From: Ophiobolus disseminans
Taxonomy: Eukaryota > Ascomycota > Dothideomycetes > Pleosporales > Phaeosphaeriaceae
Direction: 5' to 3'
Length of the DNA: 39,067 bases
Assembly: GCA_010093685.1 (NCBI GenBank)
Contig: MU006239.1
Location: 77,242 to 116,308, forward strand
The position numbers were made by a program, and so were the translations under genes. Below are positions 30,312 to 39,067 of this stretch, one piece after another (position 1 is the first letter of the stretch; each line of letters opens with the position of its first letter). The notes below the pieces were generated by a model, which saw only the letters and a list, made by a program, of their open reading frames with translations, was not told the DNA's origin and searched no databases.

Positions 30312-31040
30312 ATGCACTTCTCACTTGCAAAAGCATGTATCACCCTCCTTGCCTTTGGACAGGCCTTGAGCATAGCCCGCGCCTATCCGGGCCAACCCTC
30401 GACAATCCTAGACCTGAACCTCCCGCGACACGACAACCAACTGAGCGAGAGGAACGACGACGAGATCGCTGTAGAGAGACGCGCAGTCGTACCAGCGCTC
30501 ACTAACTGGGGCCAAGAGCTAGGGACAACTTGGAGCGGCTTTCTCAAAGAGCCAGCGAATTCGGAATGGACAGAAGATACGATTGATGAATATGCAGTCA
30601 GCGCGTGGAAGCAGACACAGTCTGGCTCAAACCCACTACCAATCTTAGTAGCAGCACTTTGGGTTCCACGCGTAGGTGTGTACCTAGGTACTGTACCTCA
30701 CGGTACTCCTAGCGGAAGTAGCATGTCGGCCCAAGTTCAGATGGACTCACGCATCCGAACGCAAGCACCCCTTTTATGGCGACAGACTGAACATCGAACG
30801 TACAAAGACACGTCAAAGTGGCATGCTGAAGATATGGCAATGTTCGTGTATGAAAGAGAAGAGAAACCAACAGGAACTAAGTATCCAACGAGCTATATGG
30901 TTGTATATGGACAGTATGAGCAAGGTGACAAGGTTGGGCCAAAGCCTCCTTGCAGGGGAGTGAACCAAGCTGGAAAGGGGATTGATCCAGCATGTAGGGA
31001 CGTCCTAAAAGAATTAGGTGTCACAGTTATCTGGTGTTAG
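30312..31040 (+). CDS. secreted prepro-protein with a deaminase-like HAE...PC...C signature
   Basis: Intact 242-residue single-exon gene. A signal peptide covers residues 1-24 (core CITLLAFGQAL, cleavage after ARA). A dibasic RR at 56-57 may be a Kex2 processing site, giving a mature domain from about 58. Near the C-terminus are WHAED (H171, E173), a strand MVVYG, PPC (C214) and DPAC (C228) followed by VLKELGVTV. In the cytidine-deaminase fold, zinc is held by H/C-x-E and by two Cys in a PC...C helix; here the second Cys is 14 residues after the first, a longer spacing than PCxxC but seen in toxin-type deaminase families. If right, the mature protein may act on a nucleobase or nucleic acid of another cell, as an effector or antagonistic toxin. 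No immunity gene is evident. Alternatively it is a zinc- or disulphide-stabilised secreted protein of unknown function. Confidence 0.55.
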   Translation: MHFSLAKACITLLAFGQALSIARAYPGQPSTILDLNLPRHDNQLSERNDDEIAVERRAVVPALTNWGQELGTTWSGFLKEPANSEWTEDTIDEYAVSAWKQTQSGSNPLPILVAALWVPRVGVYLGTVPHGTPSGSSMSAQVQMDSRIRTQAPLLWRQTEHRTYKDTSKWHAEDMAMFVYEREEKPTGTKYPTSYMVVYGQYEQGDKVGPKPPCRGVNQAGKGIDPACRDVLKELGVTVIWC

Positions 31041-31478
31041 GGATTTCAATAGAAACTGCCTTTTTGTCACGGTTGAGGGCATCTCCTGCCTCACGTGCAG
31101 TAGCACCTCACCTCTGGTGAGACAATGCTGCCTTTCCTGCACTAGCGCTGTTTACAGCCCCCACCAATATATACCGTTTGTAGCTTCACACAATACAACC
31201 TCAGTTCAATCCTTCAAATCTTCCTGCATATGCGCTGTTTCCACACCGCGACAGATTCCGACTGCAAACCTTTGCTTTCTCACCAAAAGATTTAGTGCCC
31301 GCACAGACAGTTGAGTCGGGACCTTTGCTCACTCAGAGTCAAAACCATTGCTCAATATTGCTCCAAAACTAATGCAACTTTAGCAGAATCTGCAGCAACT
31401 ATTTGTCAATTCTCCACCGCAATTTGTAGCAGAATCGATTGTAGCGCTACCGAGGTTGACGGCCTACCGGTACCGGTA
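31041..31478. other. intergenic between the deaminase-like gene and pogo-like copy 2
   Basis: No gene; contains the 3' flank of the deaminase-like gene. Overlapping ORFs across the transposon's left end are chance. Confidence 0.45.
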
Positions 31479-33581
31479 CCGTGCATGTGCGCTAGTCGCC
31501 CCAACCCCACCAAAACAACAGACAAGCCACTTTGCACAACGCCTCATAACTCAACTACTATGGCTCCAATTGATGATGCAGTTGCAGAAGTTGAATTGCT
31601 GCAACCAGGAGAACACTTTTTGTACCGAGCAGTTGCCAGAAAGTTCAACATCAGCAACTCAACGCTGACCCGGAGACACCGAGGTCGTCAGAAGCCCCAG
31701 CACGCGCAAGAAGCCTCCCGACAGAAACTCAACCCACAACAAGAGGAGGAGCTTGTACAGTACATCAACAACCTCACAAAGAGAGCTCTGCCTCCTACAA
31801 GAGCTATGATACAAAATTTCGCGTCGCATATAGCCCTGGAGCCGGTGAGTGAGTTGTGGGTGACGCGCTTTTTGACGCGACATGCCGACTACCTCGTCTC
31901 TAAATGGATCTCTGGGATAGACTCTCTCCGCCACAAAGCCGACTCTGGGGCTTAGTACAAGCTCTATTTTGACCTACTGCATGCTAAGATAAAGCAGTAT
32001 AACGTACAACCTGAGCACATGTACAATATAGACAAAAAGGGCTTTATGATAGGCATTTTAGGAGGCTCAAAACGGGTGTTTAGTCGCCAACTTTGGGAGG
32101 AGAAACGGGTCACTGCGACCCTCCAAGATGGCTCTTGAGAGTGGATAACCCTCCTAGCAACTATCTGTGCAGATGGGACGACGCTGCCACCAGGCCTTGT
32201 CTATGCTGCCGCATCTGGTGCAATATAGTCGTCATGGGTAGCAGAGATTGAAGCTAGAAAGCACGACGTCTTTGTGGCTTCATCTCTAACAGGATGGAGT
32301 AATAACGACGTTGGATTGGCCTGGCTTGAGCAGGTTTTTGATCGCTGTACGCGCTAGAAAGCTCGTCAAGGTTGGGATTGGCGTCTTCTCATACTTGACG
32401 GCCATGGCAGCCACCTTACAATGGATATTTCATTAGCTACTGCGACTCTCATAGCATCCTCCTAGCTGTGTTTCCGCCTCACAGTACCCATACTTTGCAG
32501 CCACTTGACGTTGTTATGTTCAAACCTCTCTCAAGCGCCTACTCTACCGCCCTCACCAACTACCTCCAGCAGAGCCAAGGGTTGGTACCTATTAAGAAAG
32601 GCGACTTCTTCCTACTATTTTGGGCAGCGTGGCAGTCCTCCTTCACGCCAGAGCTTGCCCTCAAGACCTTTGAAAGTACTGGTATATGGCCTATGGACGG
32701 AGAGACTATACCGAAGCGTTTCACAGACGATACCTCAGAGGGGCCTGCACAGCCCTCCACTCTCACTTCGAAAAACTGGCGTCATATGGAGCGTCTCGTA
32801 CGCTCTGCAGTGAGTGATCGGGGCGCAGATGAGTCAAAAAAGCTCTCCCAAACAGTCCACTCACTAGCCACCCAGAACGAGCTACTACGCCACGAAAACG
32901 AGGGCTTGAAGGATGCTCTTGTAGTCAAAAAGAAGCATAGGAAGGTTGGTAAGCCTCTTGACCTGCAGCAGAGGGGAGGAGTACCATGGTGGTGCCAACT
33001 TCTGGTCTCCGCGAAAGATCAGAGAGGCCCGTGCCCGTGAGGCCGTGAAGGCTCAGGAACAACACCAAGAAATGCTTGCAAAGGCAAACAGGAAGGAGCT
33101 TAAGGCTGCTGCAAAGCTCTACAAGGATCAGATAGCTGAGGAGAAACGTGTTGCAAGGGAGGAAGCCAAAGTAGTGCAAGAGGAGGCAAAGGCCAAAAAG
33201 GCGGCTGAGCGCGCAGCTAAAATTGAAGCTCAAAACACTAAAAAAGCTGCCCAAACGTCCCAATTAGGCAAGAGGAGAGCCTCAAGGTCTCTCCCATCTG
33301 CGCCCAAGCGCCAGAAACGCTGTGGTGTTTCTGGAGGTGTCGCTGCATCGTCAGAGGCTGCACCGGCTGCGCCACCCAAAGTCAACTCTCGTGGCCGCCA
33401 CACCAAGGTTCCACACAAATATAGATAATACAAAGTCATCGCGAGCATGTTGCCAGTAGCTCCTCTAAAAAATCTCACTATAATAGCTGTTGTGGCGGTT
33501 GCAATAACCTCATTTTTGTGGTAGTAAGCATGTTGTTTTTGGGGCGACTAGTGACCTAGGGCGACTAGCGCACATGCACAG
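31479..33581 (+). mobile_element. pogo/Fot1-like DNA transposon, copy 2 (2,103 bp)
   Basis: Short TIRs: left begins CCGTGCATGTGCGCTAGTCG at 31479; right, at 33560-33581, reads CTGTGCATGTGCGCTAGTCG in reverse complement (one mismatch). TA flanks at 31477-31478 and 33582-33583. A second partial copy of the GGGCGACTAG end sequence lies just inside the right TIR (33540-33550). The TIR differs from copy 1, so this is a separate but related family. Confidence 0.88.
31561..33428 (+). pseudogene. DDE_1 transposase of pogo-like copy 2, degenerate
   Basis: ATG 31561 gives the N-terminal HTH (FLYRAVARKFNISNSTLTRRH), then the CENP-B-type HTH (LPPTRAMIQNFAS). The catalytic region reads through stops at about 31953 (TAG), 32138 (TGA), 32227 (TAG) and 32356 (TAG). 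The first catalytic block is NIDKKG (E-to-K); the second, LDGHGSH, is intact. A frameshift near 32425 leads to FPPHSTHTLQPLDVVMF and the Ser/Lys C-terminal region. A second frameshift near 32970 is followed by a Lys/Glu/Ala coiled coil ending at 33428. Transitions that create TAG/TGA and the E-to-K change fit RIP. It is clearly homologous to copy 1 along its length. Confidence 0.88.
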
Positions 33582-33819
33582 TAACCATCCAGACGGCCTA
33601 ACCATCCACCCGAACACCAAAACAGCAGCCAAAGATGAGGCTATACAGCCACGTACAATAGCTATTACTGCGTTATTTTTTAGTATTGAGCTGGAAAGGC
33701 CTTGCTTGACACATATAGCTATCTATATTTTGCTGGAAGCTTGATATCTCGGCCGTGTCGTGACTGAGAGGGTGGTAAGCCTAGTGCAGCACCTGAAGCC
33801 TTCCCACCAGCCTGAGGCT
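33582..33819. other. short intergenic stretch after pogo-like copy 2
   Basis: Begins with the TA duplication of the element; no gene seen before the transposase-tail relic. Confidence 0.4.
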
Positions 33820-34140
33820 CTACAGCCACCATTTTTTGGAGGCTGCCTTTGCAGGAGCCTTAAGCCTCATCCTGTTGCCCTTTTGGGTCGCTTTAAGAGC
33901 GTTTTGGAGTTGTTGTTGAGTCCTACGAGCAGCTGCCCTAGAGGCCTTCTCAGCATGCTTTTCAGCCTTTTCCTTCTCCCTCAATATCCTGGCCTCCACC
34001 TTGGCCTGACGCCTGGCCTGAGTATCCTGGGCCTTGACCAGCCTCCTCTCCTTACGAGCCTTTGCTGCCTCTACTTTTTGATGGACTAAGAGGGAAGAGT
34101 GGGCGAACTGAGTGATGGATTGTGAGGCTACGAGGCTCAA
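33820..34140 (-). pseudogene. C-terminal tail relic of another pogo-type transposase
   Basis: Minus-strand frame of 106 codons rich in Lys/Ala/Glu/Arg (EARILREKEKAEKHAEKAS, then QQLQNALKATQKGNRMRLK). It matches in style the C-terminal coiled-coil tails of the two transposases at 1.4 and 31.5 kb. No catalytic part or TIR is attached. It looks like a solo fragment of a third, inverted element. Confidence 0.55.
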
Positions 34141-34699
34141 AGGGAAGAGCAGAATGACGCTAGTCCAACCTGAGTGGAGCTAAACCCTCACTGGCTTGGC
34201 ACCTGCGAACAGTCTCCTCGAGTCCTCAACATGTTAACTCTTGCGCAGTGCGAAGCATATCCCTACAACGGAGAATATATGAAATTACTTGACACTCATC
34301 TACGAAGACATGTTACAGTTCCATTCAGAAGCGATGAGATTCTTCGGTGTAATCATACCTTGCACTTAATAGACATTGACTTCGGCGAAGAACTGATCTG
34401 ATGCTGCCTCGCACATGTTGAGTACGTTTTGGACGGAATCGAGGACGCCGACAACTCTTAGTAACAAAATGAGGCTACGAATGCTCTAATTCAATTGTTT
34501 GGGTGGAGGATTTTCTGAGGGAGAGTCATGGTGCGAGCTTCGGAAGGTGAGCCACAGTTCGATCTCGGCAAGGAAAGTCCTCAAGTGCGCCCACCCCACG
34601 AATCTAGATTGTGATTCTACACGCACGCACACGCACACCCGACACCCGTACACGTACACGCAAACCCTTACACATACACGCACGCGCATACCCACAAAT
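34141..34699. other. intergenic with a (CA)-rich leader
   Basis: A 75-codon ORF (34174-34401, +) has no recognised features. From 34618 to 34690 a CA/CG/TA alternating tract (ACACGCACGCACACGCACAC...) forms the probable 5' UTR of the next gene. Confidence 0.45.
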
Positions 34700-35376
34700 A
34701 TGGCATCTTCGCAATCAACACACATTGAACCTCAAGACGCTGCGAGATATCTACGACGAGGTATCAAGCCGCCGATTTGCGCTCAAGTTCAAGAGCTACA
34801 AGCCTATAAGGATTGGGTCAAAGGTGGAGGACTGGAGAGGTTCGCAGCAGCGCATAACGTCAAGCCTGACTTTGTGCATCGCTTCTCCGAGTATCCTAGC
34901 AAGCCTTTGCTCATTTTCGAGTTCTACGAGGAGCTCGAGACTATCCCTGGCCTGGAGGCCGTAATGGCACCGCCTCCACGAGAAAATCTAAGCTGCACGT
35001 CAGCCTCGTCGATGCGACAGTTCATTGATGAGATGGAATGTGGCTCCAGCGGCGACTCCAGCAGCGAGGATGAGGCCGCTGAACAAAAAGACGAGGAGCT
35101 GCAAAGCGGCAAGAAAGAGAGCGTTGCAGCACCCGCTCTCGACCAGAACAAGGACGTGAGTCGCAAGATTCAGTCCTAGATACCTAGCATCCTGGCGTAT
35201 TGCTGATGTGTATGAAGCTGCAGGACGAATCTGACGAGGACCTCTTGCTTCTGGGCGCGAACCGCGCGTACCTTTCCTCGCCTTCTCGTAAGCGCGGCCT
35301 CCGGAGCAGCCCTATGAAGCGAGGTCCGGCCGCTTCGGCGCAGAGCAGCCCGATGAATCGCCACAAGATGGCATAG
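34700..35376 (+). CDS. hypothetical acidic protein, two exons
   Basis: ATG 34700 (ACAAATATGG). Exon 1 is 34700-35155. A phase-0 intron with donor GTGAGT, branch-like GCTGAT and acceptor GCAG ends at 35223; a CAAG-type acceptor six bases earlier is also in frame. Exon 2 is 35224-35376. About 202 residues. The N-terminal half is compact and mixed (AYKDWVKGGGLERFAAAHNVKPDFVHRF, cut here to its middle), possibly helical. The middle is Ser/Glu/Asp-rich (SSGDSSSEDEAAEQKDEE). The exon-2 tail is basic with two SSPM(K/N)R motifs that could be phosphosites or a nuclear signal. No family was recognised. Without splicing it would end at 35179 with 159 residues. Confidence 0.5.
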
Positions 35377-35968
35377 TTGGTTCCGTAATGGCGGTGCGCA
35401 CATGTTGGCAGTACAACACACTATCCCCGCACATCCTATAGCTTGCGGCTATATATCCTAGGCCCTGAAACCCACTGTTCTTCTTGGACAGCATTCTCTA
35501 GTATCCTGCACGCTTGTCGCTTCTGATTATGCTTTTCACTGTGGATATCTTGGTGCATGACTCCCTGCTGTTAAGCGTCGTGGTTCGTTCATAACTATGG
35601 TACACGTATGAAAGTCTCCTGATCTACTCCCCTTGCAACATGAACCACAGAGCGTTGTTCACAGCAGCTTTAGATGTGATGTAATTTGAGGCCACGATTA
35701 AGGCAGCTCGCTTCCCCGTGGGCTTCGGGACTAAGGTCAATGGGTACTGCAGTAGCTTTTAAGACAACAAGCACCATTTACTCAACTGTGCAACCTCTGG
35801 AGGTCTAGCATCTGTTACGATCTCTCAGCCGGACAGCAACAATCACCATATATGGGAGTAGTAGAGATGCACGATGCAGAATGGGTGCGGCAATAGTGGG
35901 GCTGGTACAGCATGCTTTGCCATCTAGGTGTTCTTCTTACTGAGTACTGTCGCTCAAAGCATACTCAT
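35377..35968. other. intergenic, no gene seen
   Basis: No ORF of note and no repeat. It separates the convergent 3' ends of the genes at 34700 (+) and 35969 (-). Confidence 0.45.
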
Positions 35969-36931
35969 CTAAAACTCTGGAAATGGCCAAGCCCGCAATT
36001 TATCGTTACTGTCTGCGACCTCGACGGGAACAGCTAGTTTTGGGTTGCCCCAGTGGCTTGAAGCCTGCTCAAAGATGTTTATTATTTCTGCGCAGAGGGC
36101 ACTCCTTACTGCTCCAGGGGCAGTACCAAGTGAGCGGAGATGTGTAGAGAGGAGATTGAGACAATCTTCCTTGTCCGTGGGACTGCCGCTCGCACCGAAG
36201 ATGATCAAGTGGACTGTGACCTGTCCGTTTTCTGTGGGTTCTTGGAGCCTGAGTGCTTGGTGTGGGCCAGAGAATGTAGTATTCGCACCGAATGTCATTT
36301 CGGTGTCCACTATTGGTTTCCGATGGAGAACAAGGGCATACCGCCCTTTCTTAACGAGTTGATTTAGGCAACAGTTCATTGCCTCCTCGTGCGAGGCTAC
36401 TTCCACAGGATCCGTACCTCTCCACTTGACTTTGCCTAAGACGTTGGTGCACGCGTCTTTCGACTCGCCATCCTGTAGCTGGAAGGCTTCGCCATATCCA
36501 GCATCGATGATGATAGTCGCTTTACTTGCACTGTCCATCTTAGACGCGTTTCGATGTTGCCGTGGGTACTCGTTGTACGTCCCGCCTATATTTAAAGACT
36601 GGTTTACTCTGACTGCAAATGCAGTACACTGTCCAGTGCCCTGGCTCCAAAGGTTTTCTGGGAGCGGCTTGGTCCATTGTGCTGGTTCCTCTCCAAAGAA
36701 CCAGTACTTTGACTTGGTCTTTCCATAGAGTTCAGTTTCTGCTGCTGCCCATCTTTTTCTGGGATCGACTTCCTTGATGCGACGATCACAACGCTGCATG
36801 TACTCTGTCCATGCCGTTTCCTCTCCAAGAAAGTTCGTATTGAGTATGTGTTTTAGGCTCAACACGTTCGTGTAATCGGAGGATGCCCAAACGTCCACAA
36901 ACGTCGCTTTCGCTGCGTCGAGATCTTCCAT
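35969..36931 (-). CDS. hypothetical protein with possible Cys-His-Asp catalytic centre
   Basis: The frame is open from 36964 but the first ATG is at 36931 in a strong context (ACACCATGG), giving 320 residues. A central region has GQCTAFAVRV (C102), H126 in PRQHRN, and ATIIIDAGYGEAF (D143). The order Cys, His, Asp, with a hydrophobic strand leading into DxGYG, recalls transglutaminase-like and arylamine N-acetyltransferase folds (VDvGfG). This is a resemblance seen by eye, not an established homology. No signal peptide or membrane helix. The intact 963-bp frame argues for a functional gene. Upstream lies a tandem repeat (37055-37172). Confidence 0.5.
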   Translation of the reverse strand: MEDLDAAKATFVDVWASSDYTNVLSLKHILNTNFLGEETAWTEYMQRCDRRIKEVDPRKRWAAAETELYGKTKSKYWFFGEEPAQWTKPLPENLWSQGTGQCTAFAVRVNQSLNIGGTYNEYPRQHRNASKMDSASKATIIIDAGYGEAFQLQDGESKDACTNVLGKVKWRGTDPVEVASHEEAMNCCLNQLVKKGRYALVLHRKPIVDTEMTFGANTTFSGPHQALRLQEPTENGQVTVHLIIFGASGSPTDKEDCLNLLSTHLRSLGTAPGAVRSALCAEIINIFEQASSHWGNPKLAVPVEVADSNDKLRAWPFPEF

Positions 36932-36964
36932 GGTGTCGAAAGAGGGTTTGTTGGCGCTGGTCAA

Positions 36965-37635
36965 CCCTTCGGTGGTTGATAAAATGCAGAATCACGATAC
37001 CTGCATGGAAATAACAATTCTGGCCCTCTCCAAAGCTGCAACTACCCATCTCGTGCATGCCTAAAGCTACAAGTTGTACATGCCACATAGATTAGATCCT
37101 GCCCTACTATCGCACATGCCTAAAGCCACACGCTGTACATGCCACATAGCTTAGATCCTGCCTACGTTATTCGCGTCCACTACCTGCCCTACTAGTTGGT
37201 GCCTTCTTCTACTACCACTTACCCCATGCCTTGACCGTTACATCTGCAACGCGCTGTCCACAGTACTAAAGCTCAACAATCAGCAATGCGAAGCACCAAG
37301 ATATCTTAACATTAGACGATGCTTTCTAGGAGTCCTAGAAGGACACACTACTATTCGCATTTCCGCACAGTTAGTCTTTATACGTTAATATACTATTAAG
37401 CGTTATCTTCTTTACTACTATAGATAATATCAGCTGTCAGTCATAAATAGACTGAAATCATTACGCAGCGAGGACGATCGTAGCGCTTGTGTTTACACAT
37501 AACTCAATGCTTATTGTTTAAATGCACAATATGCTTTATTTCTACTAGTAAGCTTATTAAATGCTAGCTTTCAGCTCACTAGCGGTCCCCGCCAGTACAC
37601 ATCTTCCTTTATATACTCTTGTTCCCTTGCCGCTA
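36965..37635. other. intergenic with a tandem repeat
   Basis: Apart from the 59-bp repeat listed separately, AT-rich DNA without gene. It should contain the promoter of the gene at 36931 (-). Confidence 0.45.
37055..37172. repeat. 59-bp tandem repeat, two units
   Basis: CATGCCTAAAGC, TGTACATGCCACATAG and TTAGATCCTGCC recur with a period of 59 bp (first unit from 37055, second from 37114). It sits 125-240 bp upstream of the start at 36931. Confidence 0.85.
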
Positions 37636-38030
37636 TTAGTAATCAAAGCACACTCCCTTGTCGACGTTGTAGCCCTGAATGATGTTGAGGAACTCTAGCT
37701 CTGGTTTCTCTGTGCTACAGCCCTGGCACCATCGCATGCGGAGATACCGATTGGCGTCACTAGTAACCACATCGTGACAGTACGTGCAGACATCACGATT
37801 AGATTGGTACCTGCGGACTCAGGCACGCCATGTACCGCAGTCAGTGCAGTCAAAGTACGGGTTCTCTTCCTCATCAGCAAAAACGGACTCGCGGTCTTCA
37901 TACGTCGCGAGAGGAGACGGTTCCTGCTGTAGCCCATCGCTACCCATAGTAACGTCCTCGCTTGCCCTAACCTGCCGCCATGCGCTGCTTGGTAGTGATG
38001 TCTCAAATGAGCCAGCTAGTTAGGGGGACA
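37636..38030 (-). pseudogene. Cys-rich (C-x2-C) protein relic
   Basis: One minus frame from about 38030 to the TAA at 37636. It has three C-x2-C pairs (CTDC, CTYC, CQGC) and the tail TEKPELEFLNIIQGYNVDKG. A TGA at 37819-37821 interrupts it right after CTDCGTWRA (CGA-to-TGA would explain it). The frame is closed upstream by TAA; the nearest in-frame ATG is 37947, and an upstream exon is likely. The paired cysteines suggest a zinc ribbon. No family was recognised. Confidence 0.4.
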
Positions 38031-38039
38031 ATATTCGAA

Positions 38040-38760
38040 TCAGCAATGTTATAACACCACCAGCATTTGCATAAAACAACGCTAATATAGAGGAATCCTA
38101 TGTGGTATTAGTACGGCTTGACATAAGAGTAGACGGAGTGACTTACCTTGCCAAGGCGAAACAGCTTTTGGCGCGCTTTATCTTCTGCCTGTATCTGTGT
38201 TGTCTTCGAAGGCTTTGTATTGAACCGCCGCAAGTCGAATTACTTCGTGAAAAGGATGCCTTCATGAGCTTATGCTACGCCAGGCCAGCCTTCTCGGCGA
38301 GGCGAGCCCGGCGTAGCATAAGCTCATTGTATAGTGCTTGGGACGCTGCGTCAGAAGCTCTTGAGGATTTTCAGCTTTGATACTGGCAAAACCTTCTTGT
38401 CTGTCACCTTGCTCTTGCCTGGTTGGCCTCGTCAATGGCCTCGTCGCTGGCCTTGTCGCTGGCCTCGTAGTGCTGCTACATCATCCGCCATGAAGCCAAA
38501 TTGCATGTGCTTGGAGAGCTATGTAGGAAGCGGTGAGCTCGTCGTCGGCTTTGTGTAGCGGGCGGTTGGCCTGTGAGGTGTTAGGGATGATCAACCGACA
38601 GAAGCACTGGCAGCTAATTTCGTACTTGCGGTTGGCGGGCTTCTAGCCTTCGTTGAGGATGGGAGGCAGGCGGCGAGCGGCCAAGCGGCGGGTGTTGTCC
38701 TTTGTTCAGGATAGAGCAGCGGCGACTGAGTCTTCTTGTTGTTAGCAGCGCCGACACCCC
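38040..38760 (-). pseudogene. degenerate coding-like region upstream of the Cys-rich relic
   Basis: Minus-strand frames read in a protein-like way in pieces: KYEISCQCFC...ALQAHAIWLHGG (about 38470-38630), EASDKASDEAIDEANQARAR, ASQALYNELMLRRARLAEKAGLA, and HRYRQKIKRAKSCFALA. They are separated by TGA and TAG stops. A good intron pattern follows (GTAAGT donor, TACTAATAC branch, ACATAG acceptor; about 38103-38153). These may be the 5' exons of the Cys-rich gene at 37636, but the phases do not join cleanly. Confidence 0.3.
38264..38327. repeat. perfect 18-bp inverted repeat with 28-bp loop
   Basis: ATGAGCTTATGCTACGCC at 38264-38281 and its exact reverse complement at 38310-38327. It could form a stable hairpin or cruciform. 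Confidence 0.95.
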
Positions 38761-38890
38761 AAACCCCGTGGCGCCTGCACCGGACTTTTCATCTAATGTG
38801 TGGCGTTGATCGCGTGCGACGCGTTTTCTGGTGTTACGCGTTGTGGGTGTTGCCCCACCTCTAGTTTAGTGTTCCTCCTAATTTGTATTA

Positions 38891-39067
38891 CCGTGGGATC
38901 CGAGGCAACGCCCGGTGCGGGGCAACGCCCGCAGGGAAACTCAACCCCTGTATTCACCCCAAACTTCAATCACCCACCACACCACCAATATTTGAGCAAT
39001 GGAGGAGGCACTGGCAGCAATTGAAAGCCTGGATAAAGGCAAAAAATTCTCGTACCAACAAATTGCT
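38891..39067 (+). mobile_element. 5' end of a third pogo-like element (cut by window end)
   Basis: After a TA (38889-38890) the sequence CCGTGGGATCCGAGGC resembles in its first bases the left end of copy 2. It contains a short duplication GGCAACGCCCG (two copies about 18 bp apart). The start of a transposase frame lies 108 bp inside. Confidence 0.5.
38999..39067 (+). CDS. N-terminus of a DDE_1 transposase, partial
   Basis: ATG 38999 opens EEALAAIESLDKGKKFSYQQIA, aligning with the starts of the other two transposases (MTPIEAAIEAIES...FPYRE and MAPIDDAVAEVEL...FLYRA). This is the psq-like HTH beginning. The rest is outside the window, so integrity is unknown. Confidence 0.6.
   Translation, partial: MEEALAAIESLDKGKKFSYQQIA

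Overview
The window looks like accessory, transposon-rich DNA of a filamentous ascomycete (Pezizomycotina, probably a Dothideomycete). Evidence: genes with short introns of 42-59 bp (GTRAGT-like donors, CTAAT/CTGAT-like branch sites); a HET-E-type WD40 repeat; pogo/Fot1-type transposons in TA sites; a Ty1/Copia element; a telomere-linked RecQ-type helicase; and genes broken by C-to-T or G-to-A changes as left by repeat-induced point mutation (RIP). One 415-bp assembly gap (N) lies inside a repeat-coding gene. No rRNA, tRNA or CRISPR was seen.

Layout. 1-300: 3' end of a WD40 (NWD/HET-E-like) gene. 621-780: exact 10-bp minisatellite. 1427-3541: dead pogo/Fot1-like transposon with TIRs and TA duplication. 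4069-5316 (-): nucleoside-hydrolase-like pseudogene, one frame, six stops. 5.3-7.9 kb: mostly anonymous, with a 19-bp minisatellite. 7991-8532: two-exon gene for a small secreted Cys-rich protein. 9956-15403: nearly full Copia element, LTRs 202/203 identical, TCAGT duplication, coding region broken twice. 16837-18925: three-exon Myb/SANT-like gene, convergent with a TET/JBP-like 2OG-Fe(II) dioxygenase gene (19200-20562, -). 21463-22069: possible three-exon hypothetical gene. 22.4-23.9 kb: nested simple repeats and minisatellites. 24042-26012 (-): telomere-linked-helicase pseudogene.

26.6-31.0 kb is the most gene-like accessory block: a secreted Pro/Ser/Thr/Lys repeat protein (-), an F-box protein (-), and a prepro-protein with a deaminase-like HAE...PC...C signature (+). 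A second dead pogo-like element follows (31479-33581), then a transposase tail relic, two hypothetical genes (34700-35376 +; 35969-36931 -, with a possible Cys-His-Asp centre), a degenerate Cys-rich locus (-), and the start of a third pogo-like element cut by the window end.

How parts relate. No operon-like pathway is visible. The common theme is a RIP-affected compartment carrying candidate secreted (effector-like) proteins and conflict-type proteins (WD40 receptor end, F-box, possible deaminase). All functional statements come from motif reading by eye; no search or alignment was run.
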